Assembly (NCBI RefSeq): GCF_014174305.1
Contig: NZ_JABEQH010000007.1
Coordinates: 1-64,000, forward strand
Source of the DNA: Gluconacetobacter johannae
GTDB lineage: Bacteria; Pseudomonadota; Alphaproteobacteria; Acetobacterales; Acetobacteraceae
DNA length: 64,000 nucleotides
Reading direction: 5' to 3'
The notes under the pieces: model-generated
The model's database searches: none
What the model was told of the DNA's origin: nothing
What the model saw: only the letters and a program-made list of their open reading frames with translations
Position numbers and translations under genes: made by a program
Shown here: positions 42,217 to 50,844 of the stretch, piece after piece
How the letters are laid out: each line of letters opens with the position of its first letter
Position numbering within the stretch: position 1 is the first letter of the stretch

Positions 42217-44943
42217 ATGACGCACTATATCGACTTCGAGCACCTCACGGACCCGGCCGGCCTGCCGACTCGTTTCGATCTCGTCATCGTCGGCGGCGGC
42301 GCCGCCGGACTGACGCTGGCGCGTGAGCTTTCCGGACAGGGCCTCCATATCGCCATCCTGGAAAGCGGCGCCCTCGACGAGGATCCGGACCATGAGGAAC
42401 TGAACGCCATCGACGTGTCCGCCGATCTTCTCGACCCCGACCTGCAGCAGGCACGCAGCGCCTGGCACGCGCCCCAGATGCGTTTCTGGAAGGCGAATAT
42501 ACAGAAATTCGGTGTCCGGTGCCGCGTCCTGGGCGGCTCGACGGCGGCCTGGGCCGGAAAAGTCGCCCCGTTTTCCCTCGCCGATTATGAACGGCGGCCG
42601 TGGATTGCGGGGTCGGGCTGGCCTTTCGGCGCGGACACGCTTGCCCCCTACATGAAACGCGCCGCGGCCTATCTCGACCTTGGCCCGCTGGTTCACGACC
42701 GCGCCTTCTGGGCGCAGGCGTCCCGCCGCGAGCCCGAGCAGATCGGCCGGCTGCGTCACTTCGGATCGTTCTTCTGGCAATTCGCGCGGTCACGCCACGC
42801 GCTGACCGACGTCATGCGCTTCGGCCCCGATTTCCGCAGGGAAACGCACAGGGGCGTCACGGTTGTGTACAACGCAACGGTGTCGTCCGTCAGCGTCGAG
42901 GGACGGAAGGCGGCCGGGGTCGAACTGCGCGGCTCCCTCACCGGGCGCAACCGGGCCGCCCTGCGGGCGGAATGTGTCGTCCTGGCGGCCGGCGCCATCG
43001 AAAACGCCCGTCTGCTGCTGCTCTCGCGCGACAGCGACGGACAGGTGCCCGGCAACGCCCACGATGTCGTCGGGCGCTATCTGATGGACCATCCCAGCAT
43101 CGAGCTGGGGTGCTTTTCCGCCGAATACCGGGATGAGGCCGTCGACCTGCTCGGTTTTTTTTCGTTGCAGGAGCGCCACCGGGTCTTCATGTACGCGCAC
43201 GGCCTGGCCCTGCGGCCGGACGAGCAGACCAGCCGGCGCCTGCCGAACATGGCCATTTTCACCGGCATCGAGATCTCGCACGATGATTCCCTTCTGGCGC
43301 TGAAACGCCTGGCAAAGCGCGAGAGCCGGAACCCGGTTGGCGACGTCATCACGGTCGTCCGGAATTTCGGGCTGGTGATGACCTCCCTTGGGCGCAAGAT
43401 CCTCAATTACCAGAAGATTCCCGAACGTTTCCGGCGCCTGATGGCGGACACCGCGGTCGCGATCAATGCGAACTTCGTCGCACGGGACTACGCTGGCGGC
43501 GGAGATGGCCGCAAGCTCGCCAAGACCTCGCTGAACGTGATCTGCGAACAGCCGCCGCACCCGGACAACCGCGTCACGCTCTCGGCCCTGACCGACAGGC
43601 TGGGCCTGCCCCTTGCCCAGGTGCATTGGAAAATCGACGCCGACCTGCGTCGCGATATCGTGCAACTCGCCACTCTGCTGCAGGAGGATCTTGAACGGGC
43701 CGGGGTCAGGGGCTTCCATCTCAAGGAGGCGTTCCGCAACGCCGACATCTCGAAACTCCTGATCCATGACATGGCCCACACGGCCGGCACGACGCGGATG
43801 GGACTGGACCCCGCCACGAGCGTGGTCGATCCGGACTGCCAGGTTCACGGCATCAGCGGCCTGTACCTTGCGGGCGCATCGGTTTTCCCGACCAGCGGCC
43901 ATGCCAACCCGACCATGGTCATCATGTCCCTCGCCATCCGCCTGGCGGACCATATCAAGGCCCGGTTCGTCGCGCACCGCGTGAAGCAGTTCTCCCCCCC
44001 TGCGCCGCGCGCGCCGGCGCGTCCGCTGATTCTCGTGACGGGGGCGACGGGAAATCTGGGCCAGGAGGTCATCGCGCAACTGGCCGCACAGGGGTACCGA
44101 ATCCGGGGCGCGTTCCGACAGTCCATACCGGCCACGCCGGGCGTCGAATGGGTCCGGATCGATTTTTCCGACCCCGCCCTTCCGGACACGGAACTCGAAA
44201 AACTTGCCGACGGCGTCGAGGCCGTCATTCATCTCGCCGCCAGCCTGGAAAACGTCCAGGAGATGGAAACGACCAATGTGACGAACCTGGATCGCTTCGC
44301 GAAAATCTGCGCCACGGCCGGCGTGCGGTATTTTGGCCAGGCCAGTTCCATGGTCGTCTACGGCTCGCCGCGCGCGCGCTTCCTCAGCGAGGACGCGCCG
44401 ATCATCAATACCGATCTTTCCTTGAGGAAGCAGTATTTTGCAGAACCCTACATGCTGGAATACGCACGCACCAAGGTTCTGGGCGAACGCGTATTGTCGC
44501 ACTACGCGCGGACGATGCACATCGACCTGTACCGCATCGCCCTCGCGCAGAAACGCAGTTTTCTTGATGACTCCCTGTCATGGAGCGCGAAACGCGCCAT
44601 GTTCGCGCTCTACCGGAACAGCCATTTCATCTCGCCACGCAACGTCGCCCGGGCGATCGTCCACCTGATGGAGCGTGACCTCGCCAACCACAAAGCAGGC
44701 GTGGAAATCTACAATATCGCCGACAGCCGCTCGCCGACCTATGCCGAGGTCTATCGCCGCGCGGGACGTAAGACCGGTTTCCACATCCCGGTCGTTTTCG
44801 ACGTGCTGAAAGGCATGGCGGTCGGCCGCACCGTCGCCCGACGTTTGCCCATGGGGTATTTCCGCCTCGATGACCGCAAGCTGAAATCCACAGGCTTCGT
44901 GCTGGAAGACGACCTGCCCCCCGACCTGCGAACGGCCTCCTAG
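42217..44943 (+). CDS. Fusion of GMC flavin oxidoreductase and SDR epimerase/reductase
   Basis: A 908-residue two-domain protein. Residues 1-585 are a GMC oxidoreductase: FAD-binding VIVGGGAAGLTLARELSG (about 22-39), VLGGSTAAWAGKVAPF (about 105), VLAAGAIENARLLL, and near the end HTAGTTRMG and GHANPTMVI, which carry the likely catalytic His/Asn pair. A Pro/Ala linker (about 588-603) leads to an extended SDR: ILVTGATGNLGQEV (about 605-618), HLAASLENV, a serine in QASSMVVYG and EYARTK (Tyr-x3-Lys). One domain could oxidise a sugar hydroxyl to a keto group and the other reduce or epimerise it, which is an inference. The start ATG at 42217 drops 17 unsupported upstream codons. Its stop interlocks with ribF (CTAG). 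Confidence 0.88.
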   Translation: MTHYIDFEHLTDPAGLPTRFDLVIVGGGAAGLTLARELSGQGLHIAILESGALDEDPDHEELNAIDVSADLLDPDLQQARSAWHAPQMRFWKANIQKFGVRCRVLGGSTAAWAGKVAPFSLADYERRPWIAGSGWPFGADTLAPYMKRAAAYLDLGPLVHDRAFWAQASRREPEQIGRLRHFGSFFWQFARSRHALTDVMRFGPDFRRETHRGVTVVYNATVSSVSVEGRKAAGVELRGSLTGRNRAALRAECVVLAAGAIENARLLLLSRDSDGQVPGNAHDVVGRYLMDHPSIELGCFSAEYRDEAVDLLGFFSLQERHRVFMYAHGLALRPDEQTSRRLPNMAIFTGIEISHDDSLLALKRLAKRESRNPVGDVITVVRNFGLVMTSLGRKILNYQKIPERFRRLMADTAVAINANFVARDYAGGGDGRKLAKTSLNVICEQPPHPDNRVTLSALTDRLGLPLAQVHWKIDADLRRDIVQLATLLQEDLERAGVRGFHLKEAFRNADISKLLIHDMAHTAGTTRMGLDPATSVVDPDCQVHGISGLYLAGASVFPTSGHANPTMVIMSLAIRLADHIKARFVAHRVKQFSPPAPRAPARPLILVTGATGNLGQEVIAQLAAQGYRIRGAFRQSIPATPGVEWVRIDFSDPALPDTELEKLADGVEAVIHLAASLENVQEMETTNVTNLDRFAKICATAGVRYFGQASSMVVYGSPRARFLSEDAPIINTDLSLRKQYFAEPYMLEYARTKVLGERVLSHYARTMHIDLYRIALAQKRSFLDDSLSWSAKRAMFALYRNSHFISPRNVARAIVHLMERDLANHKAGVEIYNIADSRSPTYAEVYRRAGRKTGFHIPVVFDVLKGMAVGRTVARRLPMGYFRLDDRKLKSTGFVLEDDLPPDLRTAS

Positions 44944-45887
44944 ATGCCCGCGCGCAGCATCTCGGCCAGGTAGGCCCGGGCGGCGGTGGCGTCCAGGGCG
45001 ATCTGGGTCTTCAGCGCGTCCAGGCCGGCGAAGCGGCGTTCCTCGCGCAGCAGGCTGTGCAGCGCGACCGACAGGGTCTGGCCGTACAGATCGCCATCGA
45101 AATCCAGCAGATGGACCTCCAGCCGGCTTTCCTGGCCGTCGTCGATGGTCGGGCGGCGGCCGATATTGGCGACGCCGGGCAGGGACCGGCCGTCCGTCAG
45201 GCGCACCGTCACGGCATAGACCCCGCGCGCCGGCTCCAGATGCCGGCCCAGCGGAATGTTGGCGGTGGGAAAGCCCAGCAGGCGGCCGCGCTTGTCGCCA
45301 TGCTGCACGATGCCGCGAATCGACCACGGGCGGCCCAGTTCCTCGGCCGCGCGCTCGGGGTAGCCGTCCTGCAGCAGGCGGCGGATGCGGGTCGAGGAAT
45401 AGGGCCCGCCGGCATCGGCCAGCGCCGGCACCACCGTCAGCCCCAGCCCCAGTTCCTCGGCGCGTTCGGACAGGAAGGTGACGGTGCCGCCGCGCCGGTG
45501 GCCGAAGGCGAAATCGGCCCCGCAGGCCAGATGCCGCAGGCCCAGCCCCTCATGCAGCACGTCGGTCACGAAGCGTTCGGCCGACATGGCGCTGAACGCG
45601 GCGTCGAAGGGAATCTGGAAGACCTGCCGCACCCCCAGCGCCGACAGGGCCGACAGCCGTTCGTCCGGCAGGGTCAGGCGGAAAGGCGGGTCCTGCGGGC
45701 GGAACAGTTCGCGCGGGTGGGGCTCGAACGTCACCACCGCCAGGCCCAGGTCGGGCCGCGCCGCGTGCAACGTGTGCAGCAGGTGCGCGTGGCCCAGATG
45801 CACGCCGTCGAAATTGCCCAGCGCCGCCGCCATGCCGCGCGCCTCGTCGGGGATGTGGCGCCAGTCGGTATGCAGATGCGTCCTCAT
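44940..45887 (-). CDS. ribF: Bifunctional riboflavin kinase/FAD synthetase
   Basis: A 315-residue enzyme that makes FMN and FAD. The N-terminal adenylyltransferase shows AALGNFDGVHLGHAHLL, VTFEPHPRELF and GGPYSSTRIRRLLQDG. The C-terminal kinase shows KRGRLLGFPTANIPL, GVYAV, NIGRRPTID and EVHLLDFDGDLYG. The ATG at 45887 is seven bases after the mtnC stop; the open frame above it lies inside mtnC. No FMN riboswitch is seen. Its stop codon TAG shares the CTAG with the stop of the convergent fusion gene. Confidence 0.96.
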   Translation of the reverse strand: MRTHLHTDWRHIPDEARGMAAALGNFDGVHLGHAHLLHTLHAARPDLGLAVVTFEPHPRELFRPQDPPFRLTLPDERLSALSALGVRQVFQIPFDAAFSAMSAERFVTDVLHEGLGLRHLACGADFAFGHRRGGTVTFLSERAEELGLGLTVVPALADAGGPYSSTRIRRLLQDGYPERAAEELGRPWSIRGIVQHGDKRGRLLGFPTANIPLGRHLEPARGVYAVTVRLTDGRSLPGVANIGRRPTIDDGQESRLEVHLLDFDGDLYGQTLSVALHSLLREERRFAGLDALKTQIALDATAARAYLAEMLRAGI

Positions 45888-45894
45888 GCCGCCC

Positions 45895-46608
45895 TCATGC
45901 CTCCGGCAGCGCGAACAGGCGCGACACGTCGTCCAGCGTGGCGGCGACGGGGTGGGTGGCGCCGGCAATCGTCCCGTCCTCGGCCCGGACCAGTTGGCAG
46001 GTGTGCAGGCCGGCCTGCACGGCCGCATCCAGTTCGGCGACGATGTCCGACAGGAACAGGGTGCGGGCGGGCGTCCAGCCGGTTTCGGCCAGGATGGCGC
46101 GATAGCTGTCGGCCGCCCGCTTGCCGCCGATCCGCAGGTCGTAGAACCCGTCGAACAGCCCGGCGACATCGCCTTCGGTCGTGTGGCCGTAGATCAGGCG
46201 CTGCGCCGCCTCGGACCCCGAGGAATAGACCGCCAGCCGCAGCCCCGCCGCCCGCCAGCGCCGCAGGGCGGGCAGCACGTCGGCGAACAGGGGCGCCTGC
46301 AACGCGCCGGTGCGATAGCCCTCGGCCCAGGCCAGGCCCTGCAGGGCCTTCAGCGGGCCGATCTTGGCGTCCCCGTCCATCCAGGCGTTCAACTGCGCCA
46401 GCGGCGGCACGCCGGGGGCCAGCTCCGCGATGTCGGCCAGCGCCGCGCGCACGGCGGGGTCGTCGGCCCGCTGCGCCAGCAGGGCGGGCATCGCCGCCCG
46501 CGCATAGGGAAACAGGATTTCATGGACGAACGAGACCGGGATGGTGGTCCCCTCGATATCCAGCAGCACCGTGTCGATCGCGGTGGATGCGCGCGCCGTC
46601 GCCGTCAT
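45895..46608 (-). CDS. mtnC: Enolase-phosphatase E1 (methionine salvage)
   Basis: A 237-residue HAD-type enzyme that enolises and dephosphorylates diketomethylthiopentyl phosphate to the acireductone. HAD motif I is LLDIEGTTIPVSFV (nucleophile Asp), motif II YSSGSEAAQ, and motif III/IV the lysine in IGGKRAADSY and FLSDIVAELDAA. It is the third of three mtn genes, 11 bases after mtnD, and is followed by ribF. Confidence 0.94.
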   Translation of the reverse strand: MTATARASTAIDTVLLDIEGTTIPVSFVHEILFPYARAAMPALLAQRADDPAVRAALADIAELAPGVPPLAQLNAWMDGDAKIGPLKALQGLAWAEGYRTGALQAPLFADVLPALRRWRAAGLRLAVYSSGSEAAQRLIYGHTTEGDVAGLFDGFYDLRIGGKRAADSYRAILAETGWTPARTLFLSDIVAELDAAVQAGLHTCQLVRAEDGTIAGATHPVAATLDDVSRLFALPEA

Positions 46609-46619
46609 CTGTACCGCCT

Positions 46620-47159
46620 TCAGGTGACGGGGAACTGCCGGGCGATATCGTCGCCCGTATAGCGGGCAACCCAGCCCGTGGTGTCGGTGAAGACCCGCAG
46701 CGCCACGACATCGGGCTCCAGCCCGGCATCGAACCAGTGCGGCACCCCCTGCGGGACCGAGATCAGATCGCCTTCGGTGCAGCGCACGTCATAGACATGG
46801 CCCCCGACATGCAGCACGAAATTGCCCCAGCCATGGACGAAGAAACGCACCTCGTCCTCGCTGTGGATATGTTCGGACAGGAATTTGTCGCGCAGCGCGG
46901 GCAGGTTCGGGGTGGCGGCATTGATCCGCACCACGTCCGCCGATCCGGCCCCGGTTTCGCCCATCAACCCGTCCAGATAGGGGCGGTAGGCCGCCAGCAC
47001 CTCGTCCGGCGTCGCATCGCGGGGCGGTACCACCGGGCTGTCCCAGCGTTCGAACCGGACGCCGATGCCGCGCAGGTCGGCGGCGATCTCCGCCGCGTCC
47101 TCGGTGCGCCGCACGATCGCCTCGGGGCTGTCGTCGCGATAGACGGTCAGGCGGCTCAT
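46620..47159 (-). CDS. mtnD: Acireductone dioxygenase
   Basis: A 179-residue cupin that converts the acireductone and oxygen to the methionine keto-acid precursor and formate (iron form). The metal ligands are visible: EHIHSEDEVRFFVHG gives His-x-His and Glu, and GVPHWFDAG gives the last His. The ATG at 47159 overlaps the mtnB stop (ATGA). Confidence 0.95.
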   Translation of the reverse strand: MSRLTVYRDDSPEAIVRRTEDAAEIAADLRGIGVRFERWDSPVVPPRDATPDEVLAAYRPYLDGLMGETGAGSADVVRINAATPNLPALRDKFLSEHIHSEDEVRFFVHGWGNFVLHVGGHVYDVRCTEGDLISVPQGVPHWFDAGLEPDVVALRVFTDTTGWVARYTGDDIARQFPVT

Positions 47160-47779
47160 CGCGCGATCTTCCTTCGTTCCAGTTCGCAGGCCAGCAGGAA
47201 TTCCAGCCCCTCCAGCCGCGCCAGGGCGCCGTCCATGGTCCCGCCCCAGACATAGACGCCATGGCCGCGGATCACATAGCCCGCCGGCATCCGGCCCAGA
47301 TGCGGCGCGACCACCCGCGACAACCGGGCGATGTCCTGATCGTTGTCGAACACCGGCACGCGCACGGTGGTGTCGTGGGTGTCCTGCCCCTCGAACACCT
47401 TCAGCACCTCGTAGCCCGTCAGTTCGATGACGTCGGCGGCCGCCATCGACAGCACGGTCGAGGCCACCGAATGGCCATGCAGCACCGCGCCGATTTCGGG
47501 CGCGAAGGCGTAAAGCTGGCAATGCAGCAGCGTCTCGGCGCTGGGCCGCTCGCCCGGCCGCACGGCGCGGCCGTCGGGCGTGACCTCGATCACGCCGTCC
47601 GGTGTCAGATGGCCCTTGTGGCCGCCCGAACGGGTAACGGCGATCCGCCCGTCGGCCAGCCGGCGGCTGATATTGCCGGCCGTCGCGGGCACCCAGCCGA
47701 AGCGGTCCATCCGCCGCCCGGCCGCGACGATGTCCTGCACCGCCCCGGCCCACGGGTCGGCGGAAATCATGCTCTCCAT
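47156..47779 (-). CDS. mtnB: Methylthioribulose-1-phosphate dehydratase
   Basis: A 207-residue class II aldolase-fold zinc enzyme of the methionine salvage pathway. It has PATAGNISRRLADGRIAVT, the zinc ligands in LHGHSVASTVL and a late His in RGHGVYVWGG. It heads mtnB-mtnD-mtnC. mtnA and the kinase or phosphorylase needed to start the pathway are not in the window. Confidence 0.93.
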   Translation of the reverse strand: MESMISADPWAGAVQDIVAAGRRMDRFGWVPATAGNISRRLADGRIAVTRSGGHKGHLTPDGVIEVTPDGRAVRPGERPSAETLLHCQLYAFAPEIGAVLHGHSVASTVLSMAAADVIELTGYEVLKVFEGQDTHDTTVRVPVFDNDQDIARLSRVVAPHLGRMPAGYVIRGHGVYVWGGTMDGALARLEGLEFLLACELERRKIAR

Positions 47780-47803
47780 CTCAGCTCCGGTCGGCCCCGC
47801 CCG

Positions 47804-48073
47804 TCACGAACGGGGCGAGCCGGACGGATGGCCCGCGCCGGAGAAGCTGGCGTCCTTCTGCGCGTCGATGGTCGGGCCGGGCGGCGCGATATGCCCGCCG
47901 GGCTGGCCCGAGGCCCCGGCCTCCATCGACTCGTCGTCGGCCATGTTCTTCTTGAACGATTTGACGCCGCGCGCGACGTCGCCCATCAGCGTACTGATCT
48001 TGCCGCCGCCGCCAAACAGGACCAGCACGACCGCAAGCACGATCAGCCAGTGCCAGATGCTCAAGCTACCCAT
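47804..48073 (-). CDS. tatA: Sec-independent translocase subunit TatA
   Basis: An 89-residue TatA/E protein: a short start (MGSLSIWHW), one membrane helix, the Phe-Gly hinge in [12 protein letters not shown], and an amphipathic helix ([20 protein letters not shown]) with a Pro/Gly-rich tail. TatA forms the pore for folded proteins with a twin-Arg signal. tatB and tatC are not adjacent. It lies between the mtn genes and a CHAP lipoprotein on the same strand. Confidence 0.93.
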   Translation of the reverse strand: MGSLSIWHWLIVLAVVLVLFGGGGKISTLMGDVARGVKSFKKNMADDESMEAGASGQPGGHIAPPGPTIDAQKDASFSGAGHPSGSPRS

Positions 48074-48150
48074 AGCACACCCTCGATTCCGCGCCGTGAC
48101 GCGAAGCTGCGTTCATCCATCGTCGGCGTTGCTGGCGCCGGCCGGCTCCG

Positions 48151-48182
48151 TGACGTGAAACCGCCCCATGACATGGAACCGC
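48151..48182. repeat. Short direct repeats upstream of tatA
   Basis: TGACGTGAAACCGC (48151-48164) and TGACATGGAACCGC (48169-48182) differ at two positions and start 18 bases apart. A weaker copy, TGACGCGAAGCTGC, lies near 48097-48110. They sit in the 150-base gap ahead of tatA and may be protein-binding sites. Confidence 0.4.
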
Positions 48183-48223
48183 GTCGTCCATCATGCAAGC
48201 GCCGTCTTGCGTCCCCGCCCCCG

Positions 48224-48730
48224 TCAGGCGTCCGGCGACGGACGTTGCGGCAGGTCGCGGGAAATGAAGCCATATGTCGGATAGACGCTTTTTCCCATGC
48301 TGTGAACAGGCTGCCACCAGACCCGCACCGCCGACCAGTCGTTGTCGCGCGACACATCGACCACCGGCACGCCACGATCGACGCGCCCGGGCTCCCAGTT
48401 CGCCTGGTCGACCAGGATCGCCCGCGTGCCCCGCACCTGCCGGACGACCGACACATGCCCGTCGGGCAGGCGTGAGGTCGAACGGAACACCAGCACGGCG
48501 CCGGGGGCCGGCATGCGGGAATGGGCGTAGACCCCCGCCGACTGCCGCCACCACCCGGCCGCCGCCCCGCTGAGCCGCAGCCCGGTCTCGGCCCGGGCAT
48601 AGGGCGCGCACTGCACCGGCCCGTTCCAGCCGCCCCTGCCCCCGCCGCATGCCGCCAGCGGCAGCACGCCCGCCATCGCCAGCACCCCCGCAAGGCGGCC
48701 GATCCCGCGGCCCACCAGGCCGTCGTTCAT
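48224..48730 (-). CDS. CHAP-domain lipoprotein (putative cell-wall amidase/peptidase)
   Basis: A 168-residue predicted lipoprotein with lipobox PLAAC (Cys about residue 28). The CHAP fold shows the catalytic Cys in VQCAPYARAETG and His in PDGHVSVVRQV, with DQANWEPG after it. CHAP enzymes cut peptidoglycan peptides. The protein is small and could act in wall turnover at the membrane. The start ATG overlaps the recX stop (ATGA). Confidence 0.85.
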   Translation of the reverse strand: MNDGLVGRGIGRLAGVLAMAGVLPLAACGGGRGGWNGPVQCAPYARAETGLRLSGAAAGWWRQSAGVYAHSRMPAPGAVLVFRSTSRLPDGHVSVVRQVRGTRAILVDQANWEPGRVDRGVPVVDVSRDNDWSAVRVWWQPVHSMGKSVYPTYGFISRDLPQRPSPDA

Positions 48731-49398
48731 ATCGACTTCATCCGGATGATCCGCTCCTCGGCCTCGTCGGGGTCCATGTCCAGGGCGGCCTCGGCGACCG
48801 CGCGGCCGAAGCCGGCGCGGGCCATCGCCTCCAGCGCGCGCAGGCGGCGCGCGGACGCCGCCGCGTCCTCGACATCGTCGGAATCGTCATCTCCGGCCGG
48901 GCGGAAGGGTCCCACCCGCCGCCTGCGCGCGAACACCAGCGCCGCCGCCAGTTCGGTCTCGTACCCCGTGCCGTCGCGCGCGCCCAGCGCATCGTCCAGC
49001 ACGGCGCCGGCCACATCGTCCCCCACCCCGCGCGCGGCCAGATGCGCCTGCACCGCGCGGCGCGAGCGGCCCACGCGCGTCAGCGACCGCGCGCGCGACC
49101 CGGCGAAGGCCGCGTCATCCACCGCCCCCAGCTCGGCCATGTCGCCCACCACGCCGGCGACCAGCGCGCGCGCCGTGGCGGCCTGGGCCTCGATTTCGTC
49201 GGCGGGGAGTCCGGCCTCGGCCGCGCGGCGGGCCCAGCGCTGCACCATCCGCGCCAGCACCTGCTCCAGCCCCGCCCGCGTGGTGCCGAAACGCGCCAGA
49301 TGCGCCAGCGCCGCCGCACGCAGGGCGGCGCGATCGGGCGCCGGGCCGTCCACCCGCCGCGCGCGCCTTTTCGTTCCCGGTGCCGCACGATCCGTCAT
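48727..49398 (-). CDS. recX: Regulatory protein RecX
   Basis: A 223-residue helical RecX-family protein that limits RecA filaments. Features are the repeat-like three-helix units with RAAALAHLARFGTTRAGLEQVL, AAFAGSRARSLTRVGRSRRAVQAHLAARGV and a final AMARAGFGRAVAEAAL. An Ala/Arg-rich character is usual for the alphaproteobacterial forms. The ATG at 49398 fits; codons further upstream are open but unlike the family. recA is not adjacent. It is divergent from argD. Confidence 0.85.
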   Translation of the reverse strand: MTDRAAPGTKRRARRVDGPAPDRAALRAAALAHLARFGTTRAGLEQVLARMVQRWARRAAEAGLPADEIEAQAATARALVAGVVGDMAELGAVDDAAFAGSRARSLTRVGRSRRAVQAHLAARGVGDDVAGAVLDDALGARDGTGYETELAAALVFARRRRVGPFRPAGDDDSDDVEDAAASARRLRALEAMARAGFGRAVAEAALDMDPDEAEERIIRMKSI

Positions 49399-49495
49399 GC
49401 AGGCCAGCATGGCACAAACCGGCCGGAACACGGAACAGGGGGGCGGCCCCGCGCGGGCGAATACGCGGCATGCGCGCGCGGACATGCGACAGAAT

Positions 49496-49525
49496 TTGAC
49501 TTGTGGCCGCACCCGCCCGCATCAT
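49496..49525 (+). promoter_or_regulatory. Promoter-like pair for argD
   Basis: TTGACT (49496-49501) and CATCAT (49520-49525) with an 18-base spacer, about 110 bases ahead of the argD start. Confidence 0.4.
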
Positions 49526-49635
49526 GCGGCCGAGACGAATGCCTGCCCGCCCCCGGCGTGTGGGCCGTTTCGCGTTTCCGATCTTCCCGCAACCCGGACA
49601 GCAACGACCCCGGACAGAGAACGACAAGGTCCATC

Positions 49636-50844
49636 ATGATTCCCGCCCTGATGCCCACCTACAACCGTGCCGACCTCGCCTTCGAGCGTGGAGAAGGCTG
49701 CTGGCTGTACACGGCGGACGGACGACGATTCCTGGATCTGGGCGCGGGCATCGCGACCTCGTCGCTGGGGCACAACCACCCGCATCTGGTCGCGGCCATC
49801 GCCGGCCAGGCGGCGCGGGTGATGCATGTGTCCAACCTGTATCGCGTCCCGCAGGCCGAGCGGCTGGCCGAACGGCTGGTCGCCGCCAGCTTCGCCGACA
49901 GCGTCTTCTTCTGCAATTCGGGCGCCGAGGCGAACGAGGGCATGGTGAAGATGATCCGCCGCGCCCAGGCCCGCACCGGCCACCCCGAGCGCAACCGGAT
50001 CATCTGTTTCGACGGCGCGTTCCACGGCCGCACGCTGGCCATGCTGGCGGCCACCGGCAACCCGAAATATCTCGACGGGTTCGGCCCGGAGGTCGAAGGC
50101 TTCGACCATGTGCCGATGAACAACATGAACGCGCTGCGCGCCGCGATCACGGCCGAGACCGCCGGCATCATGATCGAACCCGTGCAGGGCGAAAGCGGCG
50201 TCAACGTCGCCGATCCGCGCTTTTTGCAGGAACTGCGCGCGGCGTGCGACGAGTTCGGCCTGTACCTGGGCATGGACGAGGTCCAGAGCGGCATGGGCCG
50301 CACCGGCCGGCTGTTCGCCCACGAATGGTCGGGCGTGACCCCGGACGTGATGTCCACCGCCAAGGGCATCGCCGGCGGCTTCCCCATGGGCGCCATCCTG
50401 GCGACCGAGGCGGTGGCCCGCCACCTGACGCCGGGTTCGCACGGCACCACCTTCGGCGGCAACCCGCTGGCCTGCACGGCGGCGAACGCGGTGCTGGACG
50501 TGCTGCTGGCCCCCGGCTTCCTCGACCAGGTGCAGGCGCGCGGCGGCCTGCTGGCGGGGTACCTGGACGAACTGGTCGCGGCCTTCCCCGACATCTTCGA
50601 CGCGCGGCGCGGCATCGGCCTGATGCTGGGCCTGCGCTGCGTGGCGCCGGTCGGGCTGGTGCAGGACGCGGCGATGCATGACGGCGTGCTGGGCGTGACC
50701 GCCGGCGACAATGTCCTGCGCCTGGTCCCGCCGCTGGTCCTCACCGAGGACGATTGCGCCGAGGCCGCCCGCCGCCTGCGCCAGGCCGCCCTGCGGGTGC
50801 GCGCCCACCTGGCCGCGACCGCCGGGCAGGAGAGCGCGGCATGA
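49636..50844 (+). CDS. argD: Acetylornithine aminotransferase
   Basis: A 402-residue class III PLP aminotransferase that makes N-acetylornithine in arginine synthesis. Motifs are FFCNSGAEANEGMVK, FDGAFHGRTLAML, GIMIEPVQGESGV, MDEVQSGMGRTG and the PLP lysine in STAKGIAGGFPMG (about residue 245). The ATG at 49636 is consistent with the family start. It overlaps argF (ATGA). Confidence 0.95.
   Translation: MIPALMPTYNRADLAFERGEGCWLYTADGRRFLDLGAGIATSSLGHNHPHLVAAIAGQAARVMHVSNLYRVPQAERLAERLVAASFADSVFFCNSGAEANEGMVKMIRRAQARTGHPERNRIICFDGAFHGRTLAMLAATGNPKYLDGFGPEVEGFDHVPMNNMNALRAAITAETAGIMIEPVQGESGVNVADPRFLQELRAACDEFGLYLGMDEVQSGMGRTGRLFAHEWSGVTPDVMSTAKGIAGGFPMGAILATEAVARHLTPGSHGTTFGGNPLACTAANAVLDVLLAPGFLDQVQARGGLLAGYLDELVAAFPDIFDARRGIGLMLGLRCVAPVGLVQDAAMHDGVLGVTAGDNVLRLVPPLVLTEDDCAEAARRLRQAALRVRAHLAATAGQESAA

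Noticed and set aside
44944-45010. A second copy of the inverted repeat at the right edge of the flippase/GMC-SDR block
   Set aside because: No matching direct or inverted copy was found next to 44943, so an insertion-element boundary cannot be claimed.
45888-46619. FMN riboswitch ahead of ribF
   Set aside because: The upstream bases are the mtnC coding region with no RFN-type conserved elements.
49425-49440. Possible LexA box near recX (GAAC-ACG-GAAC)
   Set aside because: The spacing is three bases; the alphaproteobacterial SOS box needs seven between the half-sites.
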